Below, piece after piece: positions 25,206-34,255 of a stretch of 64,000 nt of DNA (the first letter of the stretch is position 1; every line of letters begins with the position of its first letter). The notes under the pieces were generated by a model, which had not been told where the DNA came from, ran no database searches, and saw only the letters and a list, made by a program, of their open reading frames with translations. A program made the translations under genes and the position numbers. This stretch comes from CAKZML01 sp963823435 (GTDB taxonomy: Bacteria; Pseudomonadota; Gammaproteobacteria; Steroidobacterales; BM003), in the NCBI GenBank assembly GCA_963823435.1, contig CAWGLN010000001.1:434001-498000 (forward strand). The letters are read 5' to 3'.

Positions 25206-28200
25206 CTACAAGGAGTCGGGGCAACGAAATTCGTGCAGCCCTGGCCCTGAGAGAGGATTGGTGACACTACGGGTCTGGGCTCGCACAGTGGCATTACGAC
25301 CACCGGCGGTAAACGCGATTTCATACTCGATATCGGAAACCGGCTTGATATTCGCTCCATCAAACAAGCGGAACATCGCCCAGGGACCTTCCACCACCAC
25401 GGTGGGTCTTCCGCCACTGGCTTCTTCGAACATGATCCTGGCCATGCCTGGACCCTGCCCGGGCCAGGTGACGGTCGAGGAACGGGGCGGGCCATGTTGA
25501 TAATCGAAGGACTGGCCATCCGCCTCGAACACAAACCGTTTAACGGAAGGATCCAGCCTGGTCGTCGTCATGGTCAGGTTGAACTCGGCCGCCATCGAGC
25601 CTGGCCTGAAGTAAGCCGCCCGAATCTGTTCCGCCATTTGAAATTGCTTCAGTGATGAAGCGGAGATGCCCAGGGCGCTGCCACCGCGTATACGCCAGGT
25701 ACTTCCCGAACGATCCACTACCGGTGCAAGATTCTCTTCAAAGAACTTGTCCAATACGCCGCCATAGCCAAACATCTTGCCGAAATCATCCAGCGCAACA
25801 TCCTGGCGACTGTTTCTTTCAAACGGATAGCGATTGGCGATCAGACGCTGACATTCGGAGCGTACTGCGTTGGTAAAACGTGTCGCCAATTCGGTACGTG
25901 CATTACCGGCGGCCAGTACTTCACTGCCACCACCCAGTGCACCCAGCCAACTCTTGACCGGCTCTGGCTGTCGCCTGGCCTCGGTCCGGATTCGCCTTGC
26001 CGCCGGACCACCACCGCTGGAAATGACACGCAAAGCATCGCTTTGTCCGGCCCCGCCCCTGCTTGCTTCGACCTCGCGCTGCAAGTCGTCCACCAGGAGC
26101 AATAACTGTTCAATCGCCGCCGGCTGTCCCGCGACCAACCGATTAAGATCTGCAAATTCCCGGGTAACCGCATCACCGGGGTTTGACAAGCCAAGCTGGG
26201 GAGTTGCGGGCGCTTCGGCACCAAAAATGCGTGTCAATCTTGATGACCCTTCTCCACCACCTTCGTCAGCCTTGGCCTCGTCCTTCTCGGCGTCCGCCTT
26301 GCTGAGGTCGGTGTTGTCCGCAATCACATCCAGCATCTGCCTCATGACCGACGGCTTTGCCGCAATCAGATCCAGGGTCTGCATCGCCTGGCTTTCACTG
26401 TTGAACGGCACAATCTCAAGATCCATCACCAGGCGTCGCCAGGTGGCCACGTAGTCCTTGGTGTACATGTCTCTCAATTGCGTTTCAATATTGGCGATCT
26501 CGCGTACACCAAGTCCGCCCTCGTCCCTGCCCAGCACCCAGTTTTCCTTACCCGCCTCGGCAATCAACTGCACGGACATAACAGGATAAAGTTCGGTAAA
26601 ACCCTTGCGCGTATACAGCACTGAAATGGGCTCGGACAACGGTTCGCCACTCTTGCGACGGAACACCCGGTCCAGCCCAAGGCCAAGCTTGTCAGACAGC
26701 ACCAGGTCGTCCTTTTCATAAGCCAGGGCATCAAGCTTAAGACGCGAATACAGAAACTCGGACAGGGGAGATTGAGCAAGGGTCGCCTGGGCGCCGGCAA
26801 TCAGACGCTGGTTGACCGGGAAGGGTTGTACCTGGTTGAACAGAAAGTCCGTATGTTGCTTCAGGCGCGTATACATATCGCCTTCGGCTGCGTAGCTGCG
26901 CCGCCACTCCGCGGCGATCAAAAATGACAATTGCCGCGCATCCAGGCGCTCGGGGTTTCCGAGCATCATGTACGCTTTCAAATACTCATATAAAAGCTGG
27001 GGGTTGGCGGTATTTTCACGGATGCGGGATTCCAGTATCGACATCACCGTCGGTCCCAGCGTTTCGTTCAATTCCCGCCGGTAGGCATCCTCGACGCTCT
27101 CACTCATCGACTTGCCCTGGAAAAGCCACATGCGCATGTGCAGCGGCACGGATTCATTGTGCTGGCCCGCCACGTCCGCCAGTCTGCGCAAGGCATCAAG
27201 CCTGGGCAATACTTGTTCCAATGTGGCTCGTTCGCCGCCCGATGAATCCGCCAGCGCCTGGTACTGGGTCAGCCCCTGGTCCACTTCCTCCAGGTAGCCG
27301 CTGTTCGCCGTAAAGCTGGTTATCCAGGCAAAGGACGCCAGTACCGCCAGCACGATGGAGCCCATGTACGCGGCGGCTTGAATCCAGCGACGCCGCTTCT
27401 CAACACGTGGATTCACACCGGCAAGACCGGATTCCTGGAATATGATCTTGCGGAACAGATCGGTTATGAAATAGCTGCGCCCCTTGCCACCGAAAGAGGG
27501 AAGGACTTGCTCAGCCACGCCAAACGTCCGCGCCATTACCGACATCATCCGATCAATTGGCGTGCCTTCCTGGGTGCCGCTGGTGAAATACACGCCCCGG
27601 ACCATGATCTGGTCTTCATAACGGCTGGAGCTGAACACATCACGAAGAAAGGTCTCCAGCGTGCCCGCCAATGCGATGACCTGCTGTGGAAAATTATAGA
27701 TCTTGGCGCGGCGGTGCTGATCCCGCTCCTGGCTCAGGCGCCAGGTCATGCGGTCGGAAATTCTCTGCAGCAGCAACTTCAGTTCATCGCCGAACTTGTT
27801 TGCATCCGACTGGGCCGACTTGCCTCCATCTCCCCAGGGGAAGGTGGCGCCCCAAACCTGCTGTCTGCCTTCCTGGTCCAGGTCATCGAAGAACTCGATA
27901 AACCCGGCCACCAGGTCGCACTTGGTGAACAGCATATACACAGGAAAACGAATGCCGAAATGCTGATAAAGCTCATGAATCCTGTGCCGGATAGCCAGCA
28001 CCTGCGCATTGCGCTCAGCCTCACTCTGCAGCATCAGGTCGGAAAGACTGATCGCGACCATGACACCGTTGATGGGACGCCGCTTGCGGTACTTCTTCAG
28101 CAAGTCGAGAAACCCTTCCCAGGCGGCCCGGTCTACTTTCTCGTGACTGTCCTGGGTGACATAACGACCGGCGGTATCCAGCAACACCGCTTCGTTGGTG

Positions 28201-28727
28201 AACCACCAGTCACAATTCCGGGTGCCTCCTACTCCTCTCAAGGCCTCCTTGCCGAAACGCTGTTCAAGCGGAAACTCCAGCCCCGAATTCACCAGGGCGG
28301 TTGTCTTGCCCGAGCCGGGAGGGCCGATGATCACGAACCATGGCAATTCATAAAGACTGACATTGGATTTGGACTTCGAACTGGAACGAAGAGTTGCGAT
28401 TGCCTCTTCGAAGCGCTGCTTCAGAAGCGCCACTTCCTCCTCGGACTGGCCCTCGGCGCTGTCTCCTGCCTGGCCCGGTGAGCCAACCAGGTCACCTGCC
28501 AGTTGTTCGTCGGCCTTGGCTGCGGCACGCTTCTTGATGAACTTGAATATTCCCCAACCAAGGAATATCAGCACGATGAAGATAACCCTGGCGAGTATGC
28601 TTTCCAAAGGCCTTATCGGACCAAAACCGATATATGGACCAAAGAACCAGATGGTTACCGCTATCAGTATCAGTCCAATAATGGACACACCGGTACCGCT
28701 GAAAAGGCTGCGAAAAATACTGCTCAT
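25206..28727 (-). CDS. tssM: T6SS membrane complex protein TssM (IcmF)
   Basis: The 1,173 residues match full-length TssM. Two transmembrane helices lie near residues 13-32 and 45-64, then a cytoplasmic NTPase-like domain with an intact Walker A (G-P-P-G-S-G-K-T-T, residues 135-143) and L-L-D-T-A-G-R-Y. A third helix lies near 445-465 (A-A-Y-M-G-S-I-V-L-A-V-L), followed by a long periplasmic part that binds TssJ. TssM forms the trans-envelope channel with TssL and TssJ. The start overlaps the tssL stop as ATGA. The protein is intact, unlike its neighbours tssL and tssK. Confidence 0.95.
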   Translation of the reverse strand: MSSIFRSLFSGTGVSIIGLILIAVTIWFFGPYIGFGPIRPLESILARVIFIVLIFLGWGIFKFIKKRAAAKADEQLAGDLVGSPGQAGDSAEGQSEEEVALLKQRFEEAIATLRSSSKSKSNVSLYELPWFVIIGPPGSGKTTALVNSGLEFPLEQRFGKEALRGVGGTRNCDWWFTNEAVLLDTAGRYVTQDSHEKVDRAAWEGFLDLLKKYRKRRPINGVMVAISLSDLMLQSEAERNAQVLAIRHRIHELYQHFGIRFPVYMLFTKCDLVAGFIEFFDDLDQEGRQQVWGATFPWGDGGKSAQSDANKFGDELKLLLQRISDRMTWRLSQERDQHRRAKIYNFPQQVIALAGTLETFLRDVFSSSRYEDQIMVRGVYFTSGTQEGTPIDRMMSVMARTFGVAEQVLPSFGGKGRSYFITDLFRKIIFQESGLAGVNPRVEKRRRWIQAAAYMGSIVLAVLASFAWITSFTANSGYLEEVDQGLTQYQALADSSGGERATLEQVLPRLDALRRLADVAGQHNESVPLHMRMWLFQGKSMSESVEDAYRRELNETLGPTVMSILESRIRENTANPQLLYEYLKAYMMLGNPERLDARQLSFLIAAEWRRSYAAEGDMYTRLKQHTDFLFNQVQPFPVNQRLIAGAQATLAQSPLSEFLYSRLKLDALAYEKDDLVLSDKLGLGLDRVFRRKSGEPLSEPISVLYTRKGFTELYPVMSVQLIAEAGKENWVLGRDEGGLGVREIANIETQLRDMYTKDYVATWRRLVMDLEIVPFNSESQAMQTLDLIAAKPSVMRQMLDVIADNTDLSKADAEKDEAKADEGGGEGSSRLTRIFGAEAPATPQLGLSNPGDAVTREFADLNRLVAGQPAAIEQLLLLVDDLQREVEASRGGAGQSDALRVISSGGGPAARRIRTEARRQPEPVKSWLGALGGGSEVLAAGNARTELATRFTNAVRSECQRLIANRYPFERNSRQDVALDDFGKMFGYGGVLDKFFEENLAPVVDRSGSTWRIRGGSALGISASSLKQFQMAEQIRAAYFRPGSMAAEFNLTMTTTRLDPSVKRFVFEADGQSFDYQHGPPRSSTVTWPGQGPGMARIMFEEASGGRPTVVVEGPWAMFRLFDGANIKPVSDIEYEIAFTAGGRNATVRAQTRSVTNPLSGPGLHEFRCPDSL

Positions 28728-29401
28728 TGTGCCGCCGCCTGTGCCGTGTGAACTATTTCAACCCGGCGATTCATCGCCCTGCCCTGCGCCGTATCGTTCG
28801 CCGCCACCGGCTGGGTATCCGCAACACCCTGGGGTATCAGTCGTGTCTGTACCTGCATGGACTCACCAAGAATCTCCGCGACGTCAATGGCGCGTTCTCG
28901 CGACAACTCCCAGTTACTCTGAAAACGGAACGACCTGATGGGCACGTTGTCGGTGTGTCCGACGACTCTCACCGGACCGGGCACCTGGTCCAGCGCCTGC
29001 GCGACCTGGGTGAGTATCGGAGCGTATTGCGGATTCACCTCGGCCCTGCCCGAAGCGAACAGATTGTCACCCTGTAAAGTCACCACGGTGACACCACCGT
29101 TTTCGGTCACGGTCATCAGGCCCTGCGCTTCCTGACCCGCAAGCAAGGGCTTCAGACGCAGTGAATTCGGAATACTGGCTACCTGGAGGCTGCTGACATC
29201 CGTTATGCCAATTCCGCTTAAGGCGGCTTCTATTGGCTCAGCTGTACGTGCCAGGCCGATACGGAAAGAGATAAACAGCCCAAGCAGGACTGCCACCAGC
29301 ACGCTGGCAACAACCCATAATGGAACATAGCGCGCCAGGGGATTACGTCGATCCTCGCACGCCCTTCCAGTGCGGTGACAGCTGCCTTTCAAAATCACCA
29401 C
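28724..29401 (-). CDS. tssL: TssL, C-terminal part: transmembrane helix plus OmpA-like peptidoglycan-binding domain
   Basis: This carries the single TssL transmembrane helix (Y-V-P-L-W-V-V-A-S-V-L-V) preceded by the family motif R-N-P-L-A-R-Y. A periplasmic OmpA-type domain follows, with G-H-T-D-N-V-P and N-W-x-L-S-x-x-R-A, residues that bind peptidoglycan. The first 15 or so residues of this ORF are out of frame. In a third frame between the two ORFs one reads F-E-R-Q-L-S-P-H-W-K-G, the expected TssL junction, so two single-base insertions (near 29357 and 29405-29411) split one gene. Confidence 0.9.
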   Translation of the reverse strand: MVILKGSCHRTGRACEDRRNPLARYVPLWVVASVLVAVLLGLFISFRIGLARTAEPIEAALSGIGITDVSSLQVASIPNSLRLKPLLAGQEAQGLMTVTENGGVTVVTLQGDNLFASGRAEVNPQYAPILTQVAQALDQVPGPVRVVGHTDNVPIRSFRFQSNWELSRERAIDVAEILGESMQVQTRLIPQGVADTQPVAANDTAQGRAMNRRVEIVHTAQAAAQ

Positions 29402-30117
29402 GCTGCCTGCCTGATCAGCCGATACAGCTCGTCCTGAACGACCGCAAGCTGCTCTCTGCCGCGGTTTTGTATTCTGTATTTTCCTTCAAATCCCAATGCC
29501 AGGCACAAATACAATAGTTCGAGCAAATCCACATTGCGCGCGGGATCCTGCTTCAGCCGGTCAAGAATCTGGAAAAATTTCTCTCCGCCCCAGGTCTCCT
29601 TGTGGAAGGTGGTCAGGAGCGTATGGGTACTCCAGATGCTCTCGCTACCCCAGGGCGTACTCAGGACCGTCTCATCCAGAACCGCACACATTGCATAGCG
29701 GGCAGCAGCAAGGTGTTCGGTCGCCACTCCCGCCGCAGCCGCGTCAGCCTCGAATTTTTGAACCCTCGCGATGACCTGGCTATGCAAACCGTTCACATCC
29801 GCGTGACTTGGCACACCTCGCAACTGGGATACCAGCACCAGGAGGGGAGCCGCCGCAGTTGCCAGGGCGCTGGTTCCCGCTCCCTTGAGCGAATCCAGCG
29901 TTGGAACCGCCACAGGCTGTGGCGCGGGCCTCGCCTGCTGGGCCGGCTGATAGGACGGCTGCTGCATGGCTGGCGGCGCCTGGTTGCCCATGGCTGGCTG
30001 GGCAGGCATTCCAGCTTGTGCTGGCGGTGCTCCGGGCGCGCCTGGACGGCGGCCTCCGGGGCGGGGCCGCAGCATTGTTTTGTCGCCGTCTTCGGGGAAA
30101 TCGTCGTTGTTATCCAC
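29395..30117 (-). CDS. tssL: TssL, N-terminal part: DotU-type cytoplasmic domain (frameshifted from 28724-29401)
   Basis: After a Pro/Gln/Ala-rich leader of about 75 residues comes the DotU/IcmH helical domain: A-A-A-P-L-L-V-L, R-Y-A-M-C-A-V-L-D-E-T-V-L-x-T-P-W-G, then W-G-G-E-K-F-F and F-E-G-K-Y-R, all family hallmarks. It contacts the baseplate from the cytoplasm. The start is GTG 30117, seven bases after the tssK stop. The ORF ends prematurely at I-R-Q-A-A-W because of an extra base. The intact protein would be about 460 residues with the OmpA domain fused at the C-terminus, the extended form of TssL. Confidence 0.92.
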   Translation of the reverse strand: MDNNDDFPEDGDKTMLRPRPGGRRPGAPGAPPAQAGMPAQPAMGNQAPPAMQQPSYQPAQQARPAPQPVAVPTLDSLKGAGTSALATAAAPLLVLVSQLRGVPSHADVNGLHSQVIARVQKFEADAAAAGVATEHLAAARYAMCAVLDETVLSTPWGSESIWSTHTLLTTFHKETWGGEKFFQILDRLKQDPARNVDLLELLYLCLALGFEGKYRIQNRGREQLAVVQDELYRLIRQAAW

Positions 30118-30123
30118 AGCAAA

Positions 30124-31459
30124 CTAATCCTTGATGGCCCAGAACTCCATTTGCAGCCCGGGAAATTCCCCGGCCACGTGTAGTGCAATGCCGCCGGACT
30201 GGGCGAGTTGCATCCAGAGTTCATGGTTGCGGTTGAGCTGGAAGTAGGCGAAACCAGAATGATACGGAATCTGTCGCGGTGCAACGGGCAGCGCCATCAG
30301 CTGGATGCCCGGCAGCGACAGGTTGACCAGTTCACGAATTTTCTCGACCGGACCAATCTTCACATGCGCCGGGAACTGGGCCCTGAGAATTTCCGCCGCC
30401 ATATCGGCGTTCACGGCCAAAATCAGATTCGCTTCCCTGAGCAGGTTCTTGTCCGCGATCGTCGCAACACTGATACCGTATTTTTTCGCTACCAGCGGTA
30501 TGGCGGTCGCGGTTTGCTCAAGCACGGCGCTCAATGCCTCACGAATCGCCCCGATGACCGGCGCGAAACTGGCGCGCAGATCGTGATGCTTGTATGGCGG
30601 GAGCTCTTGTGAGCGCTTGCTTGCATGGGTGAAGGTAGCGAGCTCGCCCGCGGCCATGATACAGGCCCGGTACAGATCCTCAGGATGCACCTGTCCCTCG
30701 GCGGCCAGGTGATTCATGAGCGGCTGCACACGATTGACAACCTGGAGCAACAGGAAGTCCGCTATTTCCGCCGCACCGCCACGACCCGTCGCCGCGACAC
30801 GACCCGCGAGCGCTTCACCACGCTGGTGCAACAAGCCCAGGAATTCGTTGGTAAATGCATCGAGCACCGCAGACGCCCGAATATTTGAGACAGTGGGAAT
30901 AAAGGTGTCTTGCAGCAGAACCTGCTTGTCTACCTTGGCCTCGACCACGTGGGCCACCGGGATTCTCGAATATTCGCTTTGATCGTCGGAATCCAGCATC
31001 AGCCGGGTTTTCAGGCTGCCTATCTGCATGGGCGAGCTTCCTGCTGATCGGCTGGTCACGTCACGGACCTCCAGCTCCCGACAATCATAGCGGGCCAGGA
31101 CGTCTTCGGATCCGGACAGGTCTATCTCCTGGGACTCCGGCTGCTGCACCGGCAGGCAAAGATAAACAATGCGATCCCTGGTCTTGTCGTCGATATCAAT
31201 GGGCGCGGGGAGCCCATCGTCATCCGGCATGCTGAAAGGCGTGCCATCAGGGAACACTCCTTTCGCCGAACTGATGGCCACTTTGCCCAGCTTCAGCAGG
31301 TCGCGATCCAGCTTGAGCTCCGAAAAACCCCATCCGTGAGCTCTAAGTGCGCCGCTCCTAATATTGAACAAGCGCTCCAGGTAGCGATCGTGCTGCTGAA
31401 AATGCTGCGGCCTGAGGAAAGAGACCCTCGGACCAGACGACCTTGCTTCTATATGACAT
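30124..31459 (-). CDS. tssK: T6SS baseplate subunit TssK (frameshift near the N-terminus)
   Basis: TssK links the baseplate to the membrane complex. From residue 45 onward the frame is open to 30124 and shows L-P-P-Y-K-H-H-D-L, typical of TssK. The canonical N-terminus is in another frame: ATG 31459 gives M-S-Y-R-S-K-V-V-W-S-E-G-L-F. One extra C (coding strand, near 31414-31419) then shifts it, and restoring the frame reads L-R-P-Q-H-F-Q-Q-H-D-R-Y-L-E-R-L, the conserved TssK start. GAGG nine bases upstream supports ATG 31459. Without the correction, the first in-frame methionine is at 31371. About 445 residues once repaired. Confidence 0.92.
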
Positions 31460-31483
31460 TATGTAGACCTCAAGCGACAGATT

Positions 31484-31978
31484 TTAGTCATCGACCGTAA
31501 CACCAATGGCGAGACTTTCCGCTTTGATACTGATCCCGTCCCCCTTGAAAAAGTCGAGAATACCCTTCTCGGGCATCGCCAGCAGGGTCTTCCATTGCGC
31601 CTGGTTGATATCCCTGTAGGCTGCGATTACCCCTATGTAACGAGTCTGCGGATCGAACTTGCCTTCGTACGGCCGAATATCGCCAGGCGCCAGCATAATA
31701 TCCTCGACCGCAAGCAAATCCGCGCCAAGAGTTGCCTGGGCTTCATCGAACAAGGGGAAAAAATCGGCAAGTTCAAACTTGTCTTTCGACTTTAACTGAA
31801 AAACCTTGATCACCAGCGGCGACGGCCTCCCCTCGCTGTCGGGGTTTACATTCTGGACCGCCTGCACAGTGCCCTTTAATACCACATCTTCAGGCGGCTT
31901 GCTGGCACAAGCAAAAAGCATGGTCAGCGTCGAAATCATTACCAGCGCCCCAAGAGCGCGTTTTCTGCTCGCCATCAT
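31484..31978 (-). CDS. tssJ: T6SS outer-membrane lipoprotein TssJ
   Basis: A 164-residue protein with a type II signal peptide and lipobox (L-F-A-C, lipidated Cys about residue 24), followed by a beta-sandwich sequence with V-I-K-V-F-Q-L-K, as in TssJ/VasD. It anchors the TssM periplasmic tip to the outer membrane. It lies between tagH and tssK, as in many PpkA-type clusters, and is intact. Confidence 0.92.
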   Translation of the reverse strand: MMASRKRALGALVMISTLTMLFACASKPPEDVVLKGTVQAVQNVNPDSEGRPSPLVIKVFQLKSKDKFELADFFPLFDEAQATLGADLLAVEDIMLAPGDIRPYEGKFDPQTRYIGVIAAYRDINQAQWKTLLAMPEKGILDFFKGDGISIKAESLAIGVTVDD

Positions 31979-31997
31979 TGATCTCCTGATCAGTACT

Positions 31998-33314
31998 CTA
32001 CTTTCTTGTAGTTATCTTGTGCATCTGCTCTTCATAGGCCGACGCGAATTCTTCTCCGAACAGCTTCCGGAAGTTGTCATCTGAATCCCGGGTAATGCGG
32101 TTGAACATCTCCTTGTACAGGTCCCAATAGCGCACTTTGTTGAAGGGTTTGAACCCCCCGCGCTTGGGTCCACCCTCGAAGTATTCCTCCAGCACTTCGG
32201 GGGAAAACTGGTTCAGCATATGTTCGAATGCCGCCCGCATGCCAGCGATCATGGCCAACTGGTGCGCCTTGATGTCCTTGAAGCCCTCCTCGAACGCCTC
32301 CGTTGGCCTCAGGTAACCGGGCTTTTGACTCTTGAACAGGTGATCCATCGCTTCATCGACATTGGGCGAAAACTTCAGCGGATTATTCTCTACCGGCTTG
32401 ATGGTGGTCAGCGTCAGTCTGAACTGGCTCTTCACGTCCGCACGCGACTTCAGAATGTCCATCATGCCTTGCACGATAACGGGCATTAGGTTATCCGGCA
32501 GCCCCTGGGGCGACGACATGCCTGACCCAAAGGCCGCACCGGGTCCCATGCCGGAATCCTCAGGGATCTGGGGCATCATGCCGGTTTGCCCCGGGTTTTG
32601 CGGCATCATTCCGGTGCTTGCCAAGCCCTGGGCCGGCGCCGGTTGGGACTTGAGTCCACCGCCTTGCGCTGAGCCACCACCGCCGAAATCGGTTAGATCC
32701 CAATCATCCGGAATTCCGCCCGAATCACCGGCCCCGCCACCCGGGATGCCAGGTGGGCTGAAATGATCGGTCATGGCCGAGGAATGATTGGAAAATGCAG
32801 CGGGAGCCTTGGGTGCCGCCGCAGGCGGTGCATCACCCAGCAGATCCAGCGGGTCTATGGCGCCTATTGTCGCCCCACCGTCGAATCCGCCCGTTGTTGT
32901 GGAATACTCATTATGACTGGTCGGGGAGGTGCGCATAGGGTCCATGGGAGCACTGCTGTACTGGGGAGCAGGCACGTCGCCACTGTCCTCTTCCACGATG
33001 TTTACATAGACCTCGTAGTCCCCGATCTGGAGTCGGTCGCCGCTATTGAGGACCACCGGTTCGTTGCGCGAGCCTATGGAATCCGGCTGGCCGTTAATAA
33101 AGGTGCCATTGGTGCTCACGTCCTCCAGCGAAAACATACCCGCCATATAACGAATAATCACATGACGGCCGGACAAAAAGCGCTCCGGATCCGGAAGCAC
33201 CCAGTCATTACCTGCGGCCCGGCCGATGGTTCCACCGGCCTCGGCAAACACCTTGCTTGCGTTGGGACCCATCGACGCGGCCTTGGGGCCTGAAACTTGT
33301 AACGCCAGATACAT
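31998..33314 (-). CDS. tagH: T6SS-associated FHA-domain protein TagH
   Basis: Residues 25-105 form a forkhead-associated domain: G-R-A-A-G-N-D-W-V-L, then S-G-R-H and S-T-N-G-T-F-I-N-G, the phosphothreonine-binding signature. A Gly/Pro/Met-rich linker (about 120-280) leads to a conserved C-terminal domain (about 285-438) with F-N-P-like and Y-W-D-L-Y-K-E-M-F segments of the TagH family. In Pseudomonas the equivalent Fha is the PpkA substrate and the platform on which the T6SS is switched on. All three partners (kinase, phosphatase, FHA) are encoded here. Intact. Confidence 0.93.
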   Translation of the reverse strand: MYLALQVSGPKAASMGPNASKVFAEAGGTIGRAAGNDWVLPDPERFLSGRHVIIRYMAGMFSLEDVSTNGTFINGQPDSIGSRNEPVVLNSGDRLQIGDYEVYVNIVEEDSGDVPAPQYSSAPMDPMRTSPTSHNEYSTTTGGFDGGATIGAIDPLDLLGDAPPAAAPKAPAAFSNHSSAMTDHFSPPGIPGGGAGDSGGIPDDWDLTDFGGGGSAQGGGLKSQPAPAQGLASTGMMPQNPGQTGMMPQIPEDSGMGPGAAFGSGMSSPQGLPDNLMPVIVQGMMDILKSRADVKSQFRLTLTTIKPVENNPLKFSPNVDEAMDHLFKSQKPGYLRPTEAFEEGFKDIKAHQLAMIAGMRAAFEHMLNQFSPEVLEEYFEGGPKRGGFKPFNKVRYWDLYKEMFNRITRDSDDNFRKLFGEEFASAYEEQMHKITTRK

Positions 33315-33338
33315 ATTCGTGAATTCCGCCTGGATCCC

Positions 33339-33638
33339 TTATCCGCCAATTAACACTGTAGGACATCCAACCACAATGGTCCCGCCATGGCCGCACATGT
33401 CACCCATACGTGCAGCCGGCATATTTGAAATCATCACCGTCATTGAACCCATGGCTATCGTATCCGGGGGACCCACACATACCGCCATATCCCCCACGCG
33501 GGCTGCCGGCATCATGCCAATCAGCACGGTACGCCGCCCGGGCGGCAAAATCGGCCCCCCCACATGAGGTATCGGTGGCACCGCTGGCGTCACCATGGGA
33601 CAAACATGCATGTCACCTACACGCGCTGCTGGCTTCAT
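33339..33638 (-). CDS. PAAR-domain spike-tip protein
   Basis: This 99-residue protein is a bare PAAR cone that sharpens the VgrG spike. P-A-A-R-V-G-D-M occurs at the start, M-P-A-A-R-V-G-D-M near the middle and M-P-A-A-R-M-G-D-M near the end. The Cys/His residues in D-M-H-V-C and C-G-H-G-G are the likely zinc ligands. There is no C-terminal toxin extension. It sits two genes downstream of vgrG. Confidence 0.95.
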   Translation of the reverse strand: MKPAARVGDMHVCPMVTPAVPPIPHVGGPILPPGRRTVLIGMMPAARVGDMAVCVGPPDTIAMGSMTVMISNMPAARMGDMCGHGGTIVVGCPTVLIGG

Positions 33639-33668
33639 CGACTATATCTCCTTGGCCCCATGAAAATC

Positions 33669-34238
33669 CTATGAACCGGGAATTGCAACCATGGCCAGGC
33701 CACGATTGATCATTTGCTTGCCCAGATCTGCGGACGTCTCCGGGTCTTTCATCGCAAGACCCATCAGACTCGCAGCCACTGCCACCGCAGTCAAGTGATC
33801 CGCAGGGGGCACCACCGGCAGGCCTTCCGGCGCCAGGCTGCCACCGCTGAAACCAACAGCCGCCGCCAACCATGCCCAGGGGCCCTCGTACTCCGCGGTC
33901 TCGGCCGCTTCTGCCGCGGCCCTGCGAATTTTCTCGTCGGGTCCCTTCAGCCAGCGCCTGACCAACTCGGCACATTGCTTGTCCTCGGGAGCAAGTGCGG
34001 TGGTCAAGGACTGGTCGACACACTGGGTCGCCCAGATGAGAGCATATTGCTTGGGCAGCGTGCGTGCCAACAGCAAGAACGCGTCGTGGAACAGTTTCTG
34101 GTCACACAAGACCGCAAGGTAAGCAAAGGCATTGGGTGAATCCGGCAACAAGGCTGTCGCCTCATCCGACAACTTCAGGTCGAAAACCAGTTCACCGGGC
34201 TTGCGCCGGGAATCCTTGATTAAATCCATTGTAGACAT
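33669..34238 (-). CDS. Conserved T6SS-linked protein of unknown function between vgrG and PAAR (DUF6931-like)
   Basis: The 189 residues are mostly alpha-helical and Ala/Leu-rich, with no signal peptide. The C-terminal third has a hydrophobic helix (A-V-A-V-A-A-S-L-M-G-L-A-M). Features such as Y-L-A-V-L-C-D-Q-K-L-F-H-D-A and W-A-T-Q-C-V recall a small family found in vgrG-PAAR gene units and listed as DUF6931. I recall this from memory and am not certain. The tight position between spike and tip genes suggests an adaptor or chaperone for spike loading. It could also be an effector-associated factor. Confidence 0.7.
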   Translation of the reverse strand: MSTMDLIKDSRRKPGELVFDLKLSDEATALLPDSPNAFAYLAVLCDQKLFHDAFLLLARTLPKQYALIWATQCVDQSLTTALAPEDKQCAELVRRWLKGPDEKIRRAAAEAAETAEYEGPWAWLAAAVGFSGGSLAPEGLPVVPPADHLTAVAVAASLMGLAMKDPETSADLGKQMINRGLAMVAIPGS

Positions 34239-34255
34239 AGGTTCTCCGCTGCTCT

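Noticed and set aside
27378..28481. 367-residue plus-strand ORF antisense to tssM
   Set aside because: It covers the Walker A region of an intact tssM and has no family features.
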